Positions 1 through 8,931 are shown, counted from the first letter of the stretch. The stretch is DNA of 64,000 nt from Streptomyces violaceoruber (GCA_000720805.1 JODI01000057.1:43193-107192); one strand, 5' to 3'. A program made the numbers and translations. Notes: a model not told the origin generated them from the letters alone.

Positions 1-313
1 TCGGGCTGACATGCTCCGAGCGCAGGAAACGGGCCGGTGCGTTGTGACCGATGAGGACGAAGAGATGGTCGCTTTCGTCCAAGGTCAGCCGCAATGCCCG
101 GGCGAGAGCCGTGGTGATCTGGACGGAGGGCTGCGGAGCACGCTGCTGCTCCAGCCGGGCGTAGTAGTCGGTGGACATGCCGGCGAGCTGGGCGACCTCC
201 TCGCGGCGCAGACCCTGCGTACGCCTGCGCGGCCCCTCGACCAGCCCGACGTCGCGGGGACGCAACATCTCACGTCGGTGGCGCAGGAATTCCGCCAGTT
301 CTTTCTTGTCCAT
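1..313 (-). CDS. MmyB-like helix-turn-helix regulator, C-terminal part outside window
   Basis: Only the first ~104 codons are inside the window; the gene runs off the left edge. It opens MDKKELAEFLRHRRE and then has the XRE-type helix-turn-helix with the family block RRTQGLRREEVAQLAG and MSTDYYARLEQQR. That block is characteristic of the actinobacterial MmyB-like regulators, whose C-terminal half is a PAS-like ligand-binding domain. It is nearly the same protein as the complete regulator at 6270-7109, differing at scattered residues, so the two are recent paralogues. A CCATGG-centred element lies 35 bases upstream. These regulators often sit beside short-chain dehydrogenases, as here. The visible frame is open; whether the rest is intact cannot be seen. 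Confidence 0.85.
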   Translation of the reverse strand, partial: MDKKELAEFLRHRREMLRPRDVGLVEGPRRRTQGLRREEVAQLAGMSTDYYARLEQQRAPQPSVQITTALARALRLTLDESDHLFVLIGHNAPARFLRSEHVSP

Positions 314-347
314 GCCCCCCATCCTCGCCGCATCCTGCCTGGCTATC

Positions 348-371
348 CAGAGACTGCCGATCCATGGCTGA
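348..371 (+). promoter_or_regulatory. CCATGG-centred promoter/operator element, copy 1
   Basis: The plus strand reads AGAGAC, seven bases, then CCATGG, followed by a pyrimidine-rich leader. Closely similar elements occur at 7143-7166 (plus) and at 1369-1395 and 18661-18687 (minus); a weaker one is at ~1682-1708. Here it lies just upstream of the divergent MmyB-like regulator but points right, where only a SnoaL-like remnant on the other strand follows. The gene it once drove therefore seems to have been replaced. The role as binding site for the adjacent regulator is inferred from its recurrence. Confidence 0.5.
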
Positions 372-404
372 GCCCACCTCTCTCACCCGCGCGAAGCCGC
401 AAAT

Positions 405-700
405 TCACCGACTGTCGGCGGTACGCCGCAGGCTGTCGGTCTGGAAGACGGCCCGCCGCGACGATCCCCCCGTCGAGGACACCCAACGCTTTGACCGGCC
501 CCGGGACTCGTCACCCGGCCCGGCCGACACGACGATGTTCGCCGTGTCAGACAGGCGCTCACGTGCCTCTCGGCGCTCAGGACGGAGCCGGTCGCCTCCA
601 GTGCGACGACCGGGGCGAAGCCGAAGGCGCTTCCTTACCGTTCCGCGTCTCCGGTGAGGACCTCCCCGAGGCGGGTCCAGCTCGCGATCATCCATGATGC
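405..700 (-). pseudogene. SnoaL-like (NTF2-fold) protein remnant
   Basis: Minus-strand pieces match the intact SnoaL-like protein at 1875-2267. MDDRELDRLGEVLTGDA appears near the 5' end in one frame, and TANIVVSAGPG followed by RSK near the middle in another, matching TTNIVVSEGPG and RSK of the intact copy. LRRTAD near the end matches LRRTDD. At least one frameshift separates the pieces, so no complete protein can be made. A shorter version of the same remnant lies at 7265-7430 in the second module copy. Confidence 0.6.
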
Positions 701-752
701 GGCCCGACAGGACCCGCCCGCGTGCTGTTGTTCCGCGTCTGCCACAGATCGG

Positions 753-1379
753 TCAGCTGCCGCTGAGCATGGCGAGGACTTCGCCGTAGGAGCCGTTGGC
801 CACCGCGTCGCGGAGGAACCTGGCTCGCTCCACGACCAGCTCCTTCGCGTCGGGCTTCTCACGCAGCAGGCCGAGAACCTCGGTGAGGAAGTCGTCCAGC
901 GGCATGGACTGGTCGTTGTCCTGCTGGCCCATCAGGGTCGTGCGCACAGCCGGCGGGACCACCTCGATCACCTGGACGCCGGCATCAGCACCGGCGAGTT
1001 GGATGCGGAGGCTCTCGGAGAAGGAGTGCAGCGCGGCCTTGGTCGCACTGTAGGTCGGCGTGAACGGGAGCGGTACGAACGCCAGCGCGGAAGTGACGTT
1101 CACGACGACCGCGTCGTCCTTGCCCACCAACAGCGGCAGGAAGGCGTACGTCATCCGGATCGTGCCGAGCAGATTGGTCGCGACGTGATCCTCGGCGGCC
1201 TGGAGTCCGGCCGGGTCGAGGACGCTCTCCGGCAGCTGAATTCCGGCGTTGTTGACCAGGACGTTCAGCCCCGGGTGGCTCGCCGCCACGGTCTCACGGG
1301 CCCGGGCGATCGAGTCGGGGTCCGCGACATCGAGGACGAGGGGCGCCCGCGAAGGGGCGGGAGAGGACGGTTTATCCAT
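753..1379 (-). pseudogene. Short-chain dehydrogenase lacking its nucleotide-binding N-terminus
   Basis: The frame encodes the C-terminal ~190 residues of a classical SDR: VLDVADPDS, the NNAG motif, the catalytic pair in YSATKAALHSF and the tail to LAMLSGS. The first ~55 residues with the TGxxxGIG cofactor motif are missing. In their place the promoter element at 1369-1395 runs directly into codon VLDVADPDS through a short leader-derived peptide (MDKPSSPAPSRAPL). A fragment at 18405-18575 shows what the normal leader and N-terminus look like, so this is a deletion that joined leader to gene middle. A Rossmann fold without its glycine-rich loop should not bind NAD(P). It may still be translated from the ATG inside CCATGG, but as a dead product. 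Confidence 0.75.
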
Positions 1380-1395
1380 GGACGGGTGGTCTCTG
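1369..1395 (-). promoter_or_regulatory. CCATGG-centred promoter/operator element, copy 2
   Basis: On the minus strand it reads AGAGACC, seven bases, CCATGG, then ATAAACC and a C/T-rich tract. It is nearly identical to the copy at 18661-18687, which precedes an SDR 5' end with normal spacing. Here the leader is fused directly to the middle of an SDR gene. The core is a perfect six-base palindrome, and the flanks make a longer imperfect one. Confidence 0.5.
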
Positions 1396-1874
1396 CCTCG
1401 TGAAGCGAACGCCGGCCGTCGGGCTGGGTCCTGCAGAAGCTGGGCGGCGACCGCGGTCCCGGCCGAGGCGTCGTCCACGCCGTCGACTGCGAGGAAGCAC
1501 TCGCCGGGGCGCCGCTGCTGGCCCTGGACCAGGCACTGGACGCCGCGGAGCATCCCGGGACCCGGCTGTGCTCCCTGTGCAGCCCATGCTCGACGTCCCG
1601 TACGAGCTGGTTGAGCACGTCTCGTAGCTCACGACCGCAGCTCTTTCCTGTGCGCGATCTCCATGGTGGCCGGCTGGGGAGGATTGTCGGTCCATGGACA
1701 TGTGATCCTCTCCCGCCCCCGCCGATACACCCCCATAGTCGAGACTGCCGGGCGCGCCCGGCCCCTGCGGCGAAGGAGAGTATCGCCGAGGTCAACGGCG
1801 CCTGCGACCAGGTGCTGGCCCTGCTGAGCGGTGCCAAGACCTGATCCAGCAACGCACAAAATGGAGAGCCGAAC
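1396..1874. other. Remnant-rich spacer before the SnoaL-like gene
   Basis: There is no intact gene. Plus-strand codons ~1432-1590 read GRGVVHAVDCEEA and later PGTRLCSLC, which looks like the tail of a small cysteine-containing Streptomyces protein and has no start. At 1682-1720 there is a degenerate copy of the CCATGG element followed by the same C/T-rich leader. Codons ~1770-1842 end in CDQVLALLSGAKT and a stop, which looks like a genuine C-terminus of an unidentified gene whose body is gone. The ribosome site for the next gene, GGAGAG, is at ~1863. Confidence 0.35.
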
Positions 1875-2267
1875 GTGAAACCCACGCATGAAGACACCGT
1901 CGAAATCAGCAGGGCCGTGGCGCTGTGGGCGCACATCATGGACGACCACGAACTGGACCGTCTCGGCGAATGCCTCACCGAAGACGCGGTGTGGGACGGC
2001 AGCGTCTTCGGCGGCGACCCGGTCGTCGGGCTGGACGCGATCGCGACCTTCATGAACGCCCCCGGACACGCGAAAGCCCACCACACGACGAACATCGTCG
2101 TGTCGGAAGGCCCGGGCTACGAGGTGCGGGCCCGATCCAAAGGTCTGAGCCTGCTGGAGGGCGGCGGTGTCGCCAGCGTCGTCTACGCCGACGACCTGCG
2201 ACGCACCGATGACGGCTGGCGCATTTCCCGGCGGGTCATCCATCTCACCTGGCCACATCGCTTCTAG
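1875..2267 (+). CDS. SnoaL-like (NTF2-fold) protein
   Basis: A 130-residue single-domain protein. The length, the N-terminal helix containing MDDHELDRLGECLTEDAVWD, the central small-residue loop and the C-terminal DDGWRISRRVIHL strand are typical of SnoaL_4-type proteins. These cone-shaped folds act as cyclases, isomerases or hydrolases on small ring substrates, or as binding proteins. A good ribosome site (GGAGAG) precedes the ATG. The stop codon is made of two target bases (TA) plus the first G of the IS element at 2267. Without the element the stop would be TAA, so the protein is unchanged. The hydrolase at 3191 was originally about 25 bases downstream, so the two probably formed an operon. 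The substrate is unknown. Confidence 0.75.
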   Translation: MKPTHEDTVEISRAVALWAHIMDDHELDRLGECLTEDAVWDGSVFGGDPVVGLDAIATFMNAPGHAKAHHTTNIVVSEGPGYEVRARSKGLSLLEGGGVASVVYADDLRRTDDGWRISRRVIHLTWPHRF

Positions 2268-3168
2268 GGGTGCTTTCAACAAGCCGGGTGCTTGCGGGCG
2301 AGTGTCATGCAGTGGGCGAGTTGCAGTAGGCGTCGTGCATGTCGTCGCGTGCTTCCCACTGGATCCACAGGCGGCGAGGGCCATGGAGCCAGGCGTTGGC
2401 GGACTCGGCGTCCCAGCGGACCTTGCCCGGACCCGAGCCGTGCGGCTGGCTCCGTCGAGCGATCTTCGGTGTGATGCCACGCTCGCGCAGTCGGCGGCGA
2501 TAGAGGTCGTAGTCCTAGCCGCGGTCGGCATACAGCATCCTGGGTTTGCGCCGGGGGCGGCCCCGCTTGCCCCGCACCGACCCAAGGCTGTCGATCAGCG
2601 GCAGAAGCCCGGTGACATCGTGGCGGTGACCGCCGGTCAGCGACACCCGCAGCGGAGTGTCGCGGGCATCGGTCAGCACGTGATGCTTCGAGCCCGGCCG
2701 CCCGCGGTCAACCGGGCTCGGACCGACTTTCGGGCTGCTTCGCCCCCGCTGGGCCTGCACGTGCGAGGCGTCGATGGTGGCGCGGGAGAAGTCGAGACGG
2801 TCCGCCGCCCGCAACCCGTCCAGCAGCACCCGCTGGAGCTCCTCCCACACCCCGGCCTCCTGCCACTCGGCCAGCCGCCGCCAGCAGGCAGGACCGGAAC
2901 CGAACCCCAACTCCTGCGGCAGGAACTCCCACTGGACACCTGTGTACAGGACGAACAACACACCCTGGAGCGTCCTGCGGTCATCGCTCCGCTTACGCCC
3001 CCGGTACCGGAACCGCCGCTCACGCTTCGGCAACAGCGGCTCGATCACCACCCACAACTCGTCACTGATCTCCCACGGCTTCCGCCGCGCCATGGTCACA
3101 CCCCACAGAAAACACGGGATTACGCACATCTCCACCGTGCCACAACACGATCTTCCTGCAAGGACCCC
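2267..3168 (-). mobile_element. IS5-family insertion sequence (902 bp, complete ends)
   Basis: The left end begins GGGGTGCTTTCAACA and the right end, read inwards, begins GGGGTCCTTGCAGGA, giving imperfect terminal inverted repeats. The dinucleotide TA flanks both sides (2265-2266 and 3169-3170), as a target duplication. Inside is one leftward transposase gene filling most of the element. It was inserted in the stop codon of the SnoaL-like gene, between that gene and the alpha/beta hydrolase. Because the transposase has a nonsense codon, the element is probably stuck unless helped in trans. Confidence 0.85.
2305..3093 (-). pseudogene. IS5-family transposase with one nonsense codon
   Basis: It starts MARRKPWEISDELW, the usual N-terminus of this family, and shows DDRRTLQGVLFVLYTGVQW, the DDE-region segments with IDASHVQA, and SLTGGHRHDVTGLLPLID. 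At 2515-2517 the codon after ADRG is TAG where the family has tyrosine. The same frame then continues without interruption (DYDLYRRRLRERGI to WEARDDMHDAYC) to a normal stop at 2305-2307. The gene is thus full length, about 262 codons, with a single point nonsense at codon 193, which removes the catalytic glutamate region. Confidence 0.9.
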
Positions 3169-3190
3169 TAAAAAAGGACGTAACACCGCC

Positions 3191-4129
3191 ATGCACGCTT
3201 TCACCACCGCCGTAGCCGTCGGGTCGGAGGAGCCGCTCAGCCCCGGCTACGACGCGGCAACCAAGGACGACACCGAGTTCAACCAGCACTTCCGGCACGG
3301 CTTCACCACCATCGACGACGTACAGATGCACTACGTCATCGGCGGCGACGGCCCGCAGGTCATGGTGCTGCTGCACGGCTGGCCGCAGAGCTGGTACGAG
3401 TACCGCCCGATCATGCCCTCGCTGCTGCCCGGCCGCACCGTCATCGCCATCGACCTGCCCGGCATGGGCGACTCGACCGGAAACCCGCCCTCCATGACCA
3501 AGACGGTCCTGGCCACCTACGTCCACAAGCTGCTCAACCACCTCGGCCACCACGAGAACGTACACGTCGTCGCCCACGACCACGGCCTCAACGTCGCCTA
3601 CCCACTGGCCGCCCAGCACCGCGACCAGGTGGCGGGCCTGTTCCTCATGGACGCCGCCCTCGTCGGCAAGAACCTGAAGTTCGCCACCCTCGAATCGACG
3701 TTCTGGCACTTCTCCTTCTTCATGCAGAATCCGCTCGCCGAGGAACTGGTCACCGGCCGGGTCGAAACCTTCCTCACCCACTTCTTCCAGAGTGTGAAGA
3801 CCGCCGGCGAGAACGTCTCCGACGACGAACTCGCCGAGTTCGTCCGGGTGTACTCCCGTCCCCAGGTCCTGCACGCCGGCTTCGAGCTCTACCGGACCCT
3901 GACCCAGGACGAGGCCGACAACACCACACTCCAGGACACCCCGCTGACCATCCCGGTCCGCATGATCACCCAGGCTGGCCTCGCCGACATATTCCTGCCG
4001 ACCATCCAGGACGCCGCCCCCCACGCCGCCTCCGCCGTCGTCCCCGGCGCCGGACACTTCCTCGTCCACGAAGCACCCGACCGCGTCCTGGCCGAGATCA
4101 ACGCCTTCTACCCCACCTCAACCCACTGA
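3191..4129 (+). CDS. Alpha/beta hydrolase with Asp nucleophile (epoxide hydrolase/dehalogenase type)
   Basis: 312 residues. The oxyanion-hole motif HGWPQ is at residues 62-66. The nucleophile elbow reads AHDHG with Asp130 as nucleophile, and the catalytic histidine is in GAGHF near residue 289. Asp at the elbow, instead of Ser, marks the epoxide-hydrolase/haloalkane-dehalogenase/fluoroacetate-dehalogenase branch, which forms an ester intermediate that is then hydrolysed. The ATG at 3191 has the site AAAGGACG ten bases upstream, immediately outside the right end of the IS element. Before the insertion the gene followed the SnoaL-like gene directly, so the element may have cut or replaced its transcription. 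No signal peptide is seen. Confidence 0.85.
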   Translation: MHAFTTAVAVGSEEPLSPGYDAATKDDTEFNQHFRHGFTTIDDVQMHYVIGGDGPQVMVLLHGWPQSWYEYRPIMPSLLPGRTVIAIDLPGMGDSTGNPPSMTKTVLATYVHKLLNHLGHHENVHVVAHDHGLNVAYPLAAQHRDQVAGLFLMDAALVGKNLKFATLESTFWHFSFFMQNPLAEELVTGRVETFLTHFFQSVKTAGENVSDDELAEFVRVYSRPQVLHAGFELYRTLTQDEADNTTLQDTPLTIPVRMITQAGLADIFLPTIQDAAPHAASAVVPGAGHFLVHEAPDRVLAEINAFYPTSTH

Positions 4130-4570
4130 CCAAAAAGCACCACACGACCACATGACGCCCAAACCACCCGATGCCAGAACTCGCGCGGTCCCTGAACGGC
4201 GACCTCGAAAGCCGGCACACCGAGGCCAACGTAAACGGCGCCTGACGACGTCTCAGCCGGATCACACCTGCCGGCATCCGCGTACGAGTGGATCCGCACC
4301 CCGGTCGGGGAACACGTCCAGGTGCAGTCCGCGAGTGGTGGGACGGGCGTGGCGACCGCGCTCGTCGGCGGCGCACCGATTCTGCCGGTCCGGCCCGGCG
4401 AGCTGTCCGGTCCGTCCCTGGGTGTCACGCTGGAGGCGTGGGGGCCGGCGGCCGGGCCGGTCCGTGGGCAGACCAGCCGAGCTGGTGATCACCCGACCGA
4501 GGCCGTCCATGCCGCTGCACTTCTGGAACGACGCAGGTGGCAGCCGTCACCGCGTCGGCCCCGTCCCTCC
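4130..4570. other. Spacer without a recognisable gene
   Basis: A short plus-strand stretch near 4171-4245 reads like a protein tail (ending EANVNGA and a stop), but no family is recognised. The remaining frames are low-complexity Arg/Pro/Ala. The two flanking genes converge here, so it may hold their terminators, though no strong hairpin with a T-tract was seen. Confidence 0.3.
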
Positions 4571-5314
4571 TCACATGGAAATTGCGCGGTTCAGGCGGAC
4601 AAGGTATTCCGCGTCTGGTTGCACGCCGGCCCCGAAGCGTTCCCGGATCACGGCAAGCTCGAGGTCGCGCCGCTTCGGTGATCGCGCCGCGTCGGCCGTC
4701 GCCAGTGCGTCCGGCAGCTCCTGACGGGTGAGATCCGTGCAGTAGGCGGGTGTGCCGGGCTGTTGCCGCCACGATTCCGCGAGCGGCCCCGCATCAAAGG
4801 CGTCGAACCCGGTGTCCTCTACGAGTGCCATGGCCAGGTCACGCTCGCGCGGACTGTCGGCCGCGACGGGGAGCGAGATGCGGTCCGCACTTCCCGCCGG
4901 CTTGTTCCTGTGCGCGAACGACTCGGCTCCGATCGAGTTCCACGCCTTGACGATGGGCCGGCCCAGCTGTGTGGCAACCCACATGCTCTCGGCCTGGCCG
5001 GCCTCGATCGCCGCGATTCCGTTGTCCCGGTGCGGGAAGTAGTTCGACGTGTCGATGACCACCGTGTCAGCCGGCACCTTGGCGATCAGCGGCGCGACCT
5101 GCGGAATACGATCGAAGGGAATGGAGAGGATCACGGCGTCGACGTCCACTACGGCTTCCGCCGCGGTCACCGCGCGTCCGCCCGAGGACAGCACGTCCGC
5201 CTCGATCGTCTCCGGGCCGCGCGAATTGGCCGCCTTCACCTCGTGCCCGGCCGCGCTCAACCGCCTGATCAACGTCGTGCCGATGTTCCCGGTGCCGAGA
5301 ATGCCGATCTTCAT
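4571..5314 (-). CDS. NADPH-dependent F420 reductase-like oxidoreductase
   Basis: 247 residues starting MKIGILGTGNIGTTL, a dinucleotide-binding motif at the extreme N-terminus, as in the F420_oxidored family that transfers hydride between NADP and deazaflavin F420. Further family features are AANSRGPET after the second strand, VDAVILSIPFDRIPQ, VVIDTSNYFPHRD and KAWNSIGAESF. The C-terminal helices carry ESWRQQPGTPAYCTDLT. The ribosome site AAGGAG lies eight bases before the ATG. A truncated paralogue follows upstream on the same strand (5532-5822). Cytoplasmic; the actual electron carrier is not proven. Confidence 0.8.
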   Translation of the reverse strand: MKIGILGTGNIGTTLIRRLSAAGHEVKAANSRGPETIEADVLSSGGRAVTAAEAVVDVDAVILSIPFDRIPQVAPLIAKVPADTVVIDTSNYFPHRDNGIAAIEAGQAESMWVATQLGRPIVKAWNSIGAESFAHRNKPAGSADRISLPVAADSPRERDLAMALVEDTGFDAFDAGPLAESWRQQPGTPAYCTDLTRQELPDALATADAARSPKRRDLELAVIRERFGAGVQPDAEYLVRLNRAISM

Positions 5315-5531
5315 GGTGAGACTCCTTGTCCGGAACGGAACCCCGGTTTCGGTGACCGGGATTCCGGGGCTTGGTCCCTGCGGCGCGACTGGGCCTGCGG
5401 CCGACCGCGGACGCGGTGGCGTGAGTGGGTGATGACGACCTTGCCGAAGTGAGCGCCGCTCTTTGTGTTTGTGGTGTGCCGGCGCTGCCGCCGTCGTGTC
5501 CGTTGCGCGCACGAGTGCCGCGTCGGGTGAC

Positions 5532-5822
5532 TCAGCGGTGGGCGGCGCGGTCTATCTCAACGACGTCCTCCAGGGTGGCCGTGGCCGGGAGGGCGGCCAA
5601 ACGCTCCGGCACACTGTCGCGGATACGGGCGTCCTTGACACGGTCGGCCGCGGCCAGCGCCACGGGAAGCTCATCGAGGGTCAGTTCGGTGCAGGAGGCG
5701 GGGCTGTTCGGCTGCTGGCGCCAGGAGTCGGCCAGCATGCCGGCGTCGTAGCCCGTGTCGTCCACGAGCCGCATGGCCGCACGCCGCGCCTCCTCAAAGT
5801 CGGCCGGTGACGGGGATGGCGA
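5532..5822 (-). pseudogene. C-terminal remnant of a second F420-reductase-like gene
   Basis: The frame contains ARRAAMRLVDDTGYDAG, LADSWRQQPNSPASCTELTLDELP and VALAAADRVKD. These align with the C-terminal third of the protein at 4571-5314 (ALVEDTGFDAF, ESWRQQPGTPAYC, LPDALATADA). The N-terminal dinucleotide-binding half is absent. Upstream codons change to an unrelated proline-rich stretch. A few residues are also missing between TGYD and AG. It is a broken tandem duplicate. Confidence 0.65.
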
Positions 5823-6269
5823 GGCGGCCGGACGTTCCGGCCGGAACACCCCGGGTGCGCTCAGGAGGGCAGCGCGGTTGCGCTGGACGTCCGCGCAGGG
5901 CTTGCATCCTCGCTGTTCACCGGCGCTCATGCGCCCTCCTGCCTGCCGTGATCCTGCGGCCGCATCAAAACGGATGCCGCCTCCGTATGTCTGCGAGAGT
6001 AAACGGAGTCGGCCTCCGGTCAAACCGGTGGCCCGACCACGGAGCCCGGACAGCCCAGAGGCCCACCTGTCTGGCCGCCGCAGCGCGCAGGACAAGAGCC
6101 GTGCGGAAGTGGGTGCGCGGGGTGCTGCGCCGCCGGTCCCGACGGCTTCCGGCGTCCTGGACCGTGAACCGCATGCATCACCAGCGCCCTGACCGGGTTC
6201 GGCACACAGGTCTCCAACTTGTTCGGCCCCTCCCGCGCCGAGCCCGGCCCGGTCCCCCGGTCCAGGACG

Positions 6270-7109
6270 TCAGGGGGTGAGCTGCTCGTGCCCGATGACG
6301 GAGAGCAGTTCGAGCTTGCTGTGGCTCTCCGTGCCGGGGCGAGTGGTCAGCACCACCAGGGTCTGCGCGCGGTTCTCAGTGAACAGGAGCTGGGCGTCGA
6401 CATCGATGCGACCGAGTTCGGGATGGAGGAGGGTCTTGCAGTCGTCGTAGCTCTGTGCGACCTCCTGAAGTTCCCACATGCGGACGAACTCAGGGCTGTG
6501 TTCCTGGAGTTCGGTGAGGATCCGGGCGGCTCGGGGGGTGTCGCTGCCGGCTGTCAGCGCGGCCCGCAGGCGCGCTGCATGGGCGCGGCCGTGGTGCTCG
6601 TGGACCTCCTCGGGATACACCAGACGTTCGGCCGGGTCCACGAACCAGCGGTAGTAGCCGCTGCTGGCCAGACCGGTGTGGCGGGTCTGGTCGCCGAGCA
6701 GGGCGATGGCCAAGGGGTTCATCGCGAGGGTGTCGAGCAGGTCGGTCTGCACCAGGGCCGGGGAGTCGTCCAGGCGGTCCAGGACCCGCAGCAGGGTCGG
6801 GCTGACGTGTTCGGAGCGGTGGAAGCGGGCCGGGGCGTTGTGGCCGATGAGGGCGAAGAGATGGTCGCGTTCGTCCAGGGTCAGCCGTAGTGCCCGGGCG
6901 AGGGCTGTGGTGATCTGGACGGAGGGCTGCGGGGCACGCTGCTGTTCCAGGCGAGCGTAGTAGTCGGTGGACATGCCGGCGAGCTGCGCGACCTCCTCGC
7001 GGCGCAGACCCTGTGTACGCCTGCGCGCCCCCTCGACCAGCCCGACGTCACGCGGCCGCAGCGCCTCACGCCGATGGCGCAGGAATTCCGCCACTTCCTT
7101 CTTGTCCAT
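6270..7109 (-). CDS. MmyB-like helix-turn-helix transcriptional regulator
   Basis: 279 residues. The N-terminal XRE helix-turn-helix (residues ~5-70) includes RRTQGLRREEVAQLAG and MSTDYYARLEQQRAPQPS. The C-terminal part carries the family's ligand-binding signature: LFALIGHNAPAR, then DSPALVQTDLLDTLAMNPLA and YRWFVDPAERLVYPEEVHEHH. Members are thought to bind lipid-like or other small hydrophobic ligands and control a neighbouring oxidoreductase. The start was chosen at MDKKEVAEF, matching the paralogue at the left edge. A CCATGG element lies about 35 bases upstream, and an SDR remnant that may be its former target is at 7458-8087. This copy looks intact. Confidence 0.88.
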   Translation of the reverse strand: MDKKEVAEFLRHRREALRPRDVGLVEGARRRTQGLRREEVAQLAGMSTDYYARLEQQRAPQPSVQITTALARALRLTLDERDHLFALIGHNAPARFHRSEHVSPTLLRVLDRLDDSPALVQTDLLDTLAMNPLAIALLGDQTRHTGLASSGYYRWFVDPAERLVYPEEVHEHHGRAHAARLRAALTAGSDTPRAARILTELQEHSPEFVRMWELQEVAQSYDDCKTLLHPELGRIDVDAQLLFTENRAQTLVVLTTRPGTESHSKLELLSVIGHEQLTP

Positions 7110-7142
7110 GCCCCCATCCTCGCCGCATCCCGCCCGGCTATC

Positions 7143-7166
7143 CAGAGACCACCGATCCATGGCTGA
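7143..7166 (+). promoter_or_regulatory. CCATGG-centred promoter/operator element, copy 3
   Basis: The plus strand reads AGAGACC, seven bases, CCATGG, then GCTGAGCCC and a C/T-rich leader, almost identical to copy 1 at 348-371. It lies at the same distance upstream of an MmyB-like regulator and faces away from it. No gene now follows in its direction. Confidence 0.5.
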
Positions 7167-7264
7167 GCCCTCCCCTCCCACCCGCGAAGCCGCTCACACG
7201 GCCGACGCGAGGGCGTTCGCAGCGAGACGCCCCGATGATCACCTGCCCCTGCGTGACCCGCTGG

Positions 7265-7430
7265 GAAGTTCGCCGGCTGTCGGCGGTACGCCGCAGTCCG
7301 TCGGCATGGAAGGTGGCCTGCGGCGAGGGTCTCCGTCGAGGACTCCTGACGCTTTGGAATGGCCCCGGGCCTCGTCGCCCGGCCCGGCCGATAGGACGAG
7401 GTTCGTCGTGTGACGGCCCTCGCGTGCTGT
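7265..7430 (-). pseudogene. SnoaL-like remnant, second copy
   Basis: The DNA is clearly similar to 410-545. Shared blocks include the CTGTCGGCGGTACGCCGCAG run and the GGCCCCGGG/CTCGTC and CCCGGCCCGGCCGA blocks. In copy 1 those positions carry SnoaL-like protein traces. Here the coding signal is even weaker and only the DNA similarity supports the call. Confidence 0.4.
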
Positions 7431-7457
7431 TGTTTCCCGTCGGAAATTACAGGTCGG

Positions 7458-8087
7458 TCAGCTGCCGGCGATCATAGCGAGGACGTCGTCGTAGGAGCCG
7501 GTGGCCACCGCGTCGCGGATGAACCTGGCACGCTCGACGACAATCTCCTTCGCGTCGGGCTTCTCGCGCAGCAGGTCGAGGGCCTCGGTGAGGAAGTCGT
7601 CCAGCGGCATGGCGTGTTCGCTGTCCTGCTGGCCGAGCAGGGTGGTTTGCACGCCCGGCGGGACCATCTCGACCACCTGGACGCCTGCGTCGGCACCGGC
7701 GAGCTGGATGCGCAGGCTCTCGGAGAAGGAGTGCAGCGCGGCCTTGGTCGCACTGTAGGTCGGGGTGCTCTGATAGGGGACGAACGCCAGCGCCGAGGTG
7801 ACGTTCATGACGACCGCGTCGTCCTTGCCCACGAGCAGGGGCAGGAAGGCGTACGTCATCCGGATCGTGCCGAGCAGATTGGTCGCGACGTGATCCTCGG
7901 AGACCTGGAGTCCGGCCGGGTCTAGGAGGTTCTCCCGCTGCATGATGCCGGCGTTGTTGACCAGGACGTTCAGCCCGGGGTGGCTCGCCGCCACGGTCTC
8001 ACGGGCCCGGGCGATCGAGTCGGGGTCCGCGACATCGAGGACGAGGGCGTCGATGCCCGGGTGCTCGGCCGTGATCGGACCGGCGCT
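7458..8087 (-). pseudogene. Short-chain dehydrogenase cut by an IS630-type remnant
   Basis: The C-terminal ~210 residues of an SDR, from ITAEHPGIDALVLDVADPDS through the NNAG motif and the YSATKAALHSF active-site helix, to LAMIAGS. It is very close to the copy at 753-1379. The cofactor-binding N-terminus is missing. At about 8088 the sequence changes to the degraded IS630-type transposase, so the IS insertion or a rearrangement around it removed the front. An internal Met could start a 178-residue product, but that lacks the cofactor site. Confidence 0.75.
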
Positions 8088-8099
8088 CCCTGGCTGATC

Positions 8100-8820
8100 C
8101 GCAGACGACGCTCCTGCCGGTCAGCGCCTCCAGAGCGGGAGCAGCGAGCCACCGGTAGGAGACGGCCCGGCTGGTAGCGGACCATCCCTGCCCCCGACAC
8201 CCGGCCCGATCCTCGCCCGCGTACCCGCACTACGGGCGTGCAGCCCCTGCGGCCCCAGGTCCTGGAGCGCGGCGGCGTCAGCGACTGCCCGGCCTCGTCC
8301 TGGAAGACGATCCAGGCACCGAGAGCCGCCGCGGTGCTTTTACCCGCGGCCAGACGTCCTTCTTCCACAACTAGACCGCCGCGTCGTCGCGTTCGATGGC
8401 CCGGCGGGCGGGCTGCTGCCACGACCAGCCGTGCCGTCTCAGGAGCCGCCACGTGCCTTGGAGCGTGTGCGAGACGTGGAACATGCGACCAATGAGCGTC
8501 TTCACCCGGGCCAGTGTCCACCGCTGATCTGCCCAGCCGTGTGCCAACGGCCCACGCTGCAACTCGCTTTCAAGCCGGGCCACTTGAGCATTGTTGAGCT
8601 TGGGTCGTCGGGGTGATCCCTCGGAGGCGACACCGGCCGCACCGCGTTCGCGCCAGGACCGGCGCCACCGCTCCACGAACCGCTCGCTCACTCGCAGCGC
8701 GGCGGCGACCTCCGGTTCTTCTCCCCGCGCTCGAAGCGGTCCCCGGCCTGCAAGCCGGACCCCCTCCCGCGCTGCCTTCCCAGCGTCGGTCAGCCCGCCG
8801 CCCTGCGCTTATCTCACAAG
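8100..8820 (-). pseudogene. IS630-family transposase remnant
   Basis: Minus-strand segments in several frames, in order, are: an N-terminal GGLTDAGKAAREGVRL region, the winged-helix part VSERFVERWRRSWRERG with GVASEGSPRRPKLNNAQVARLE, and MFHVSHTLQGTWRLLRRHGWSWQQPARRA. A catalytic-core piece follows, GAWIVFQDEAGQSLTPPR and TWGRRGCTPVVRVRG. A frameshift near 8710, a TAG near 8370 and another frameshift just after it break the gene. The C-terminus is missing where it meets the SDR remnant. Terminal repeats were not found. Confidence 0.75.
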
Positions 8821-8931
8821 CCCACAGCTACCTGACCATCGCAGAGGCGTCAGGAGAACGCCCCGACATCACCCGATCAAGTTCAGTAGTATCTCTCTAA
8901 ATTCCTTGAGAGTGTGAGAGAGCGCGAACGA

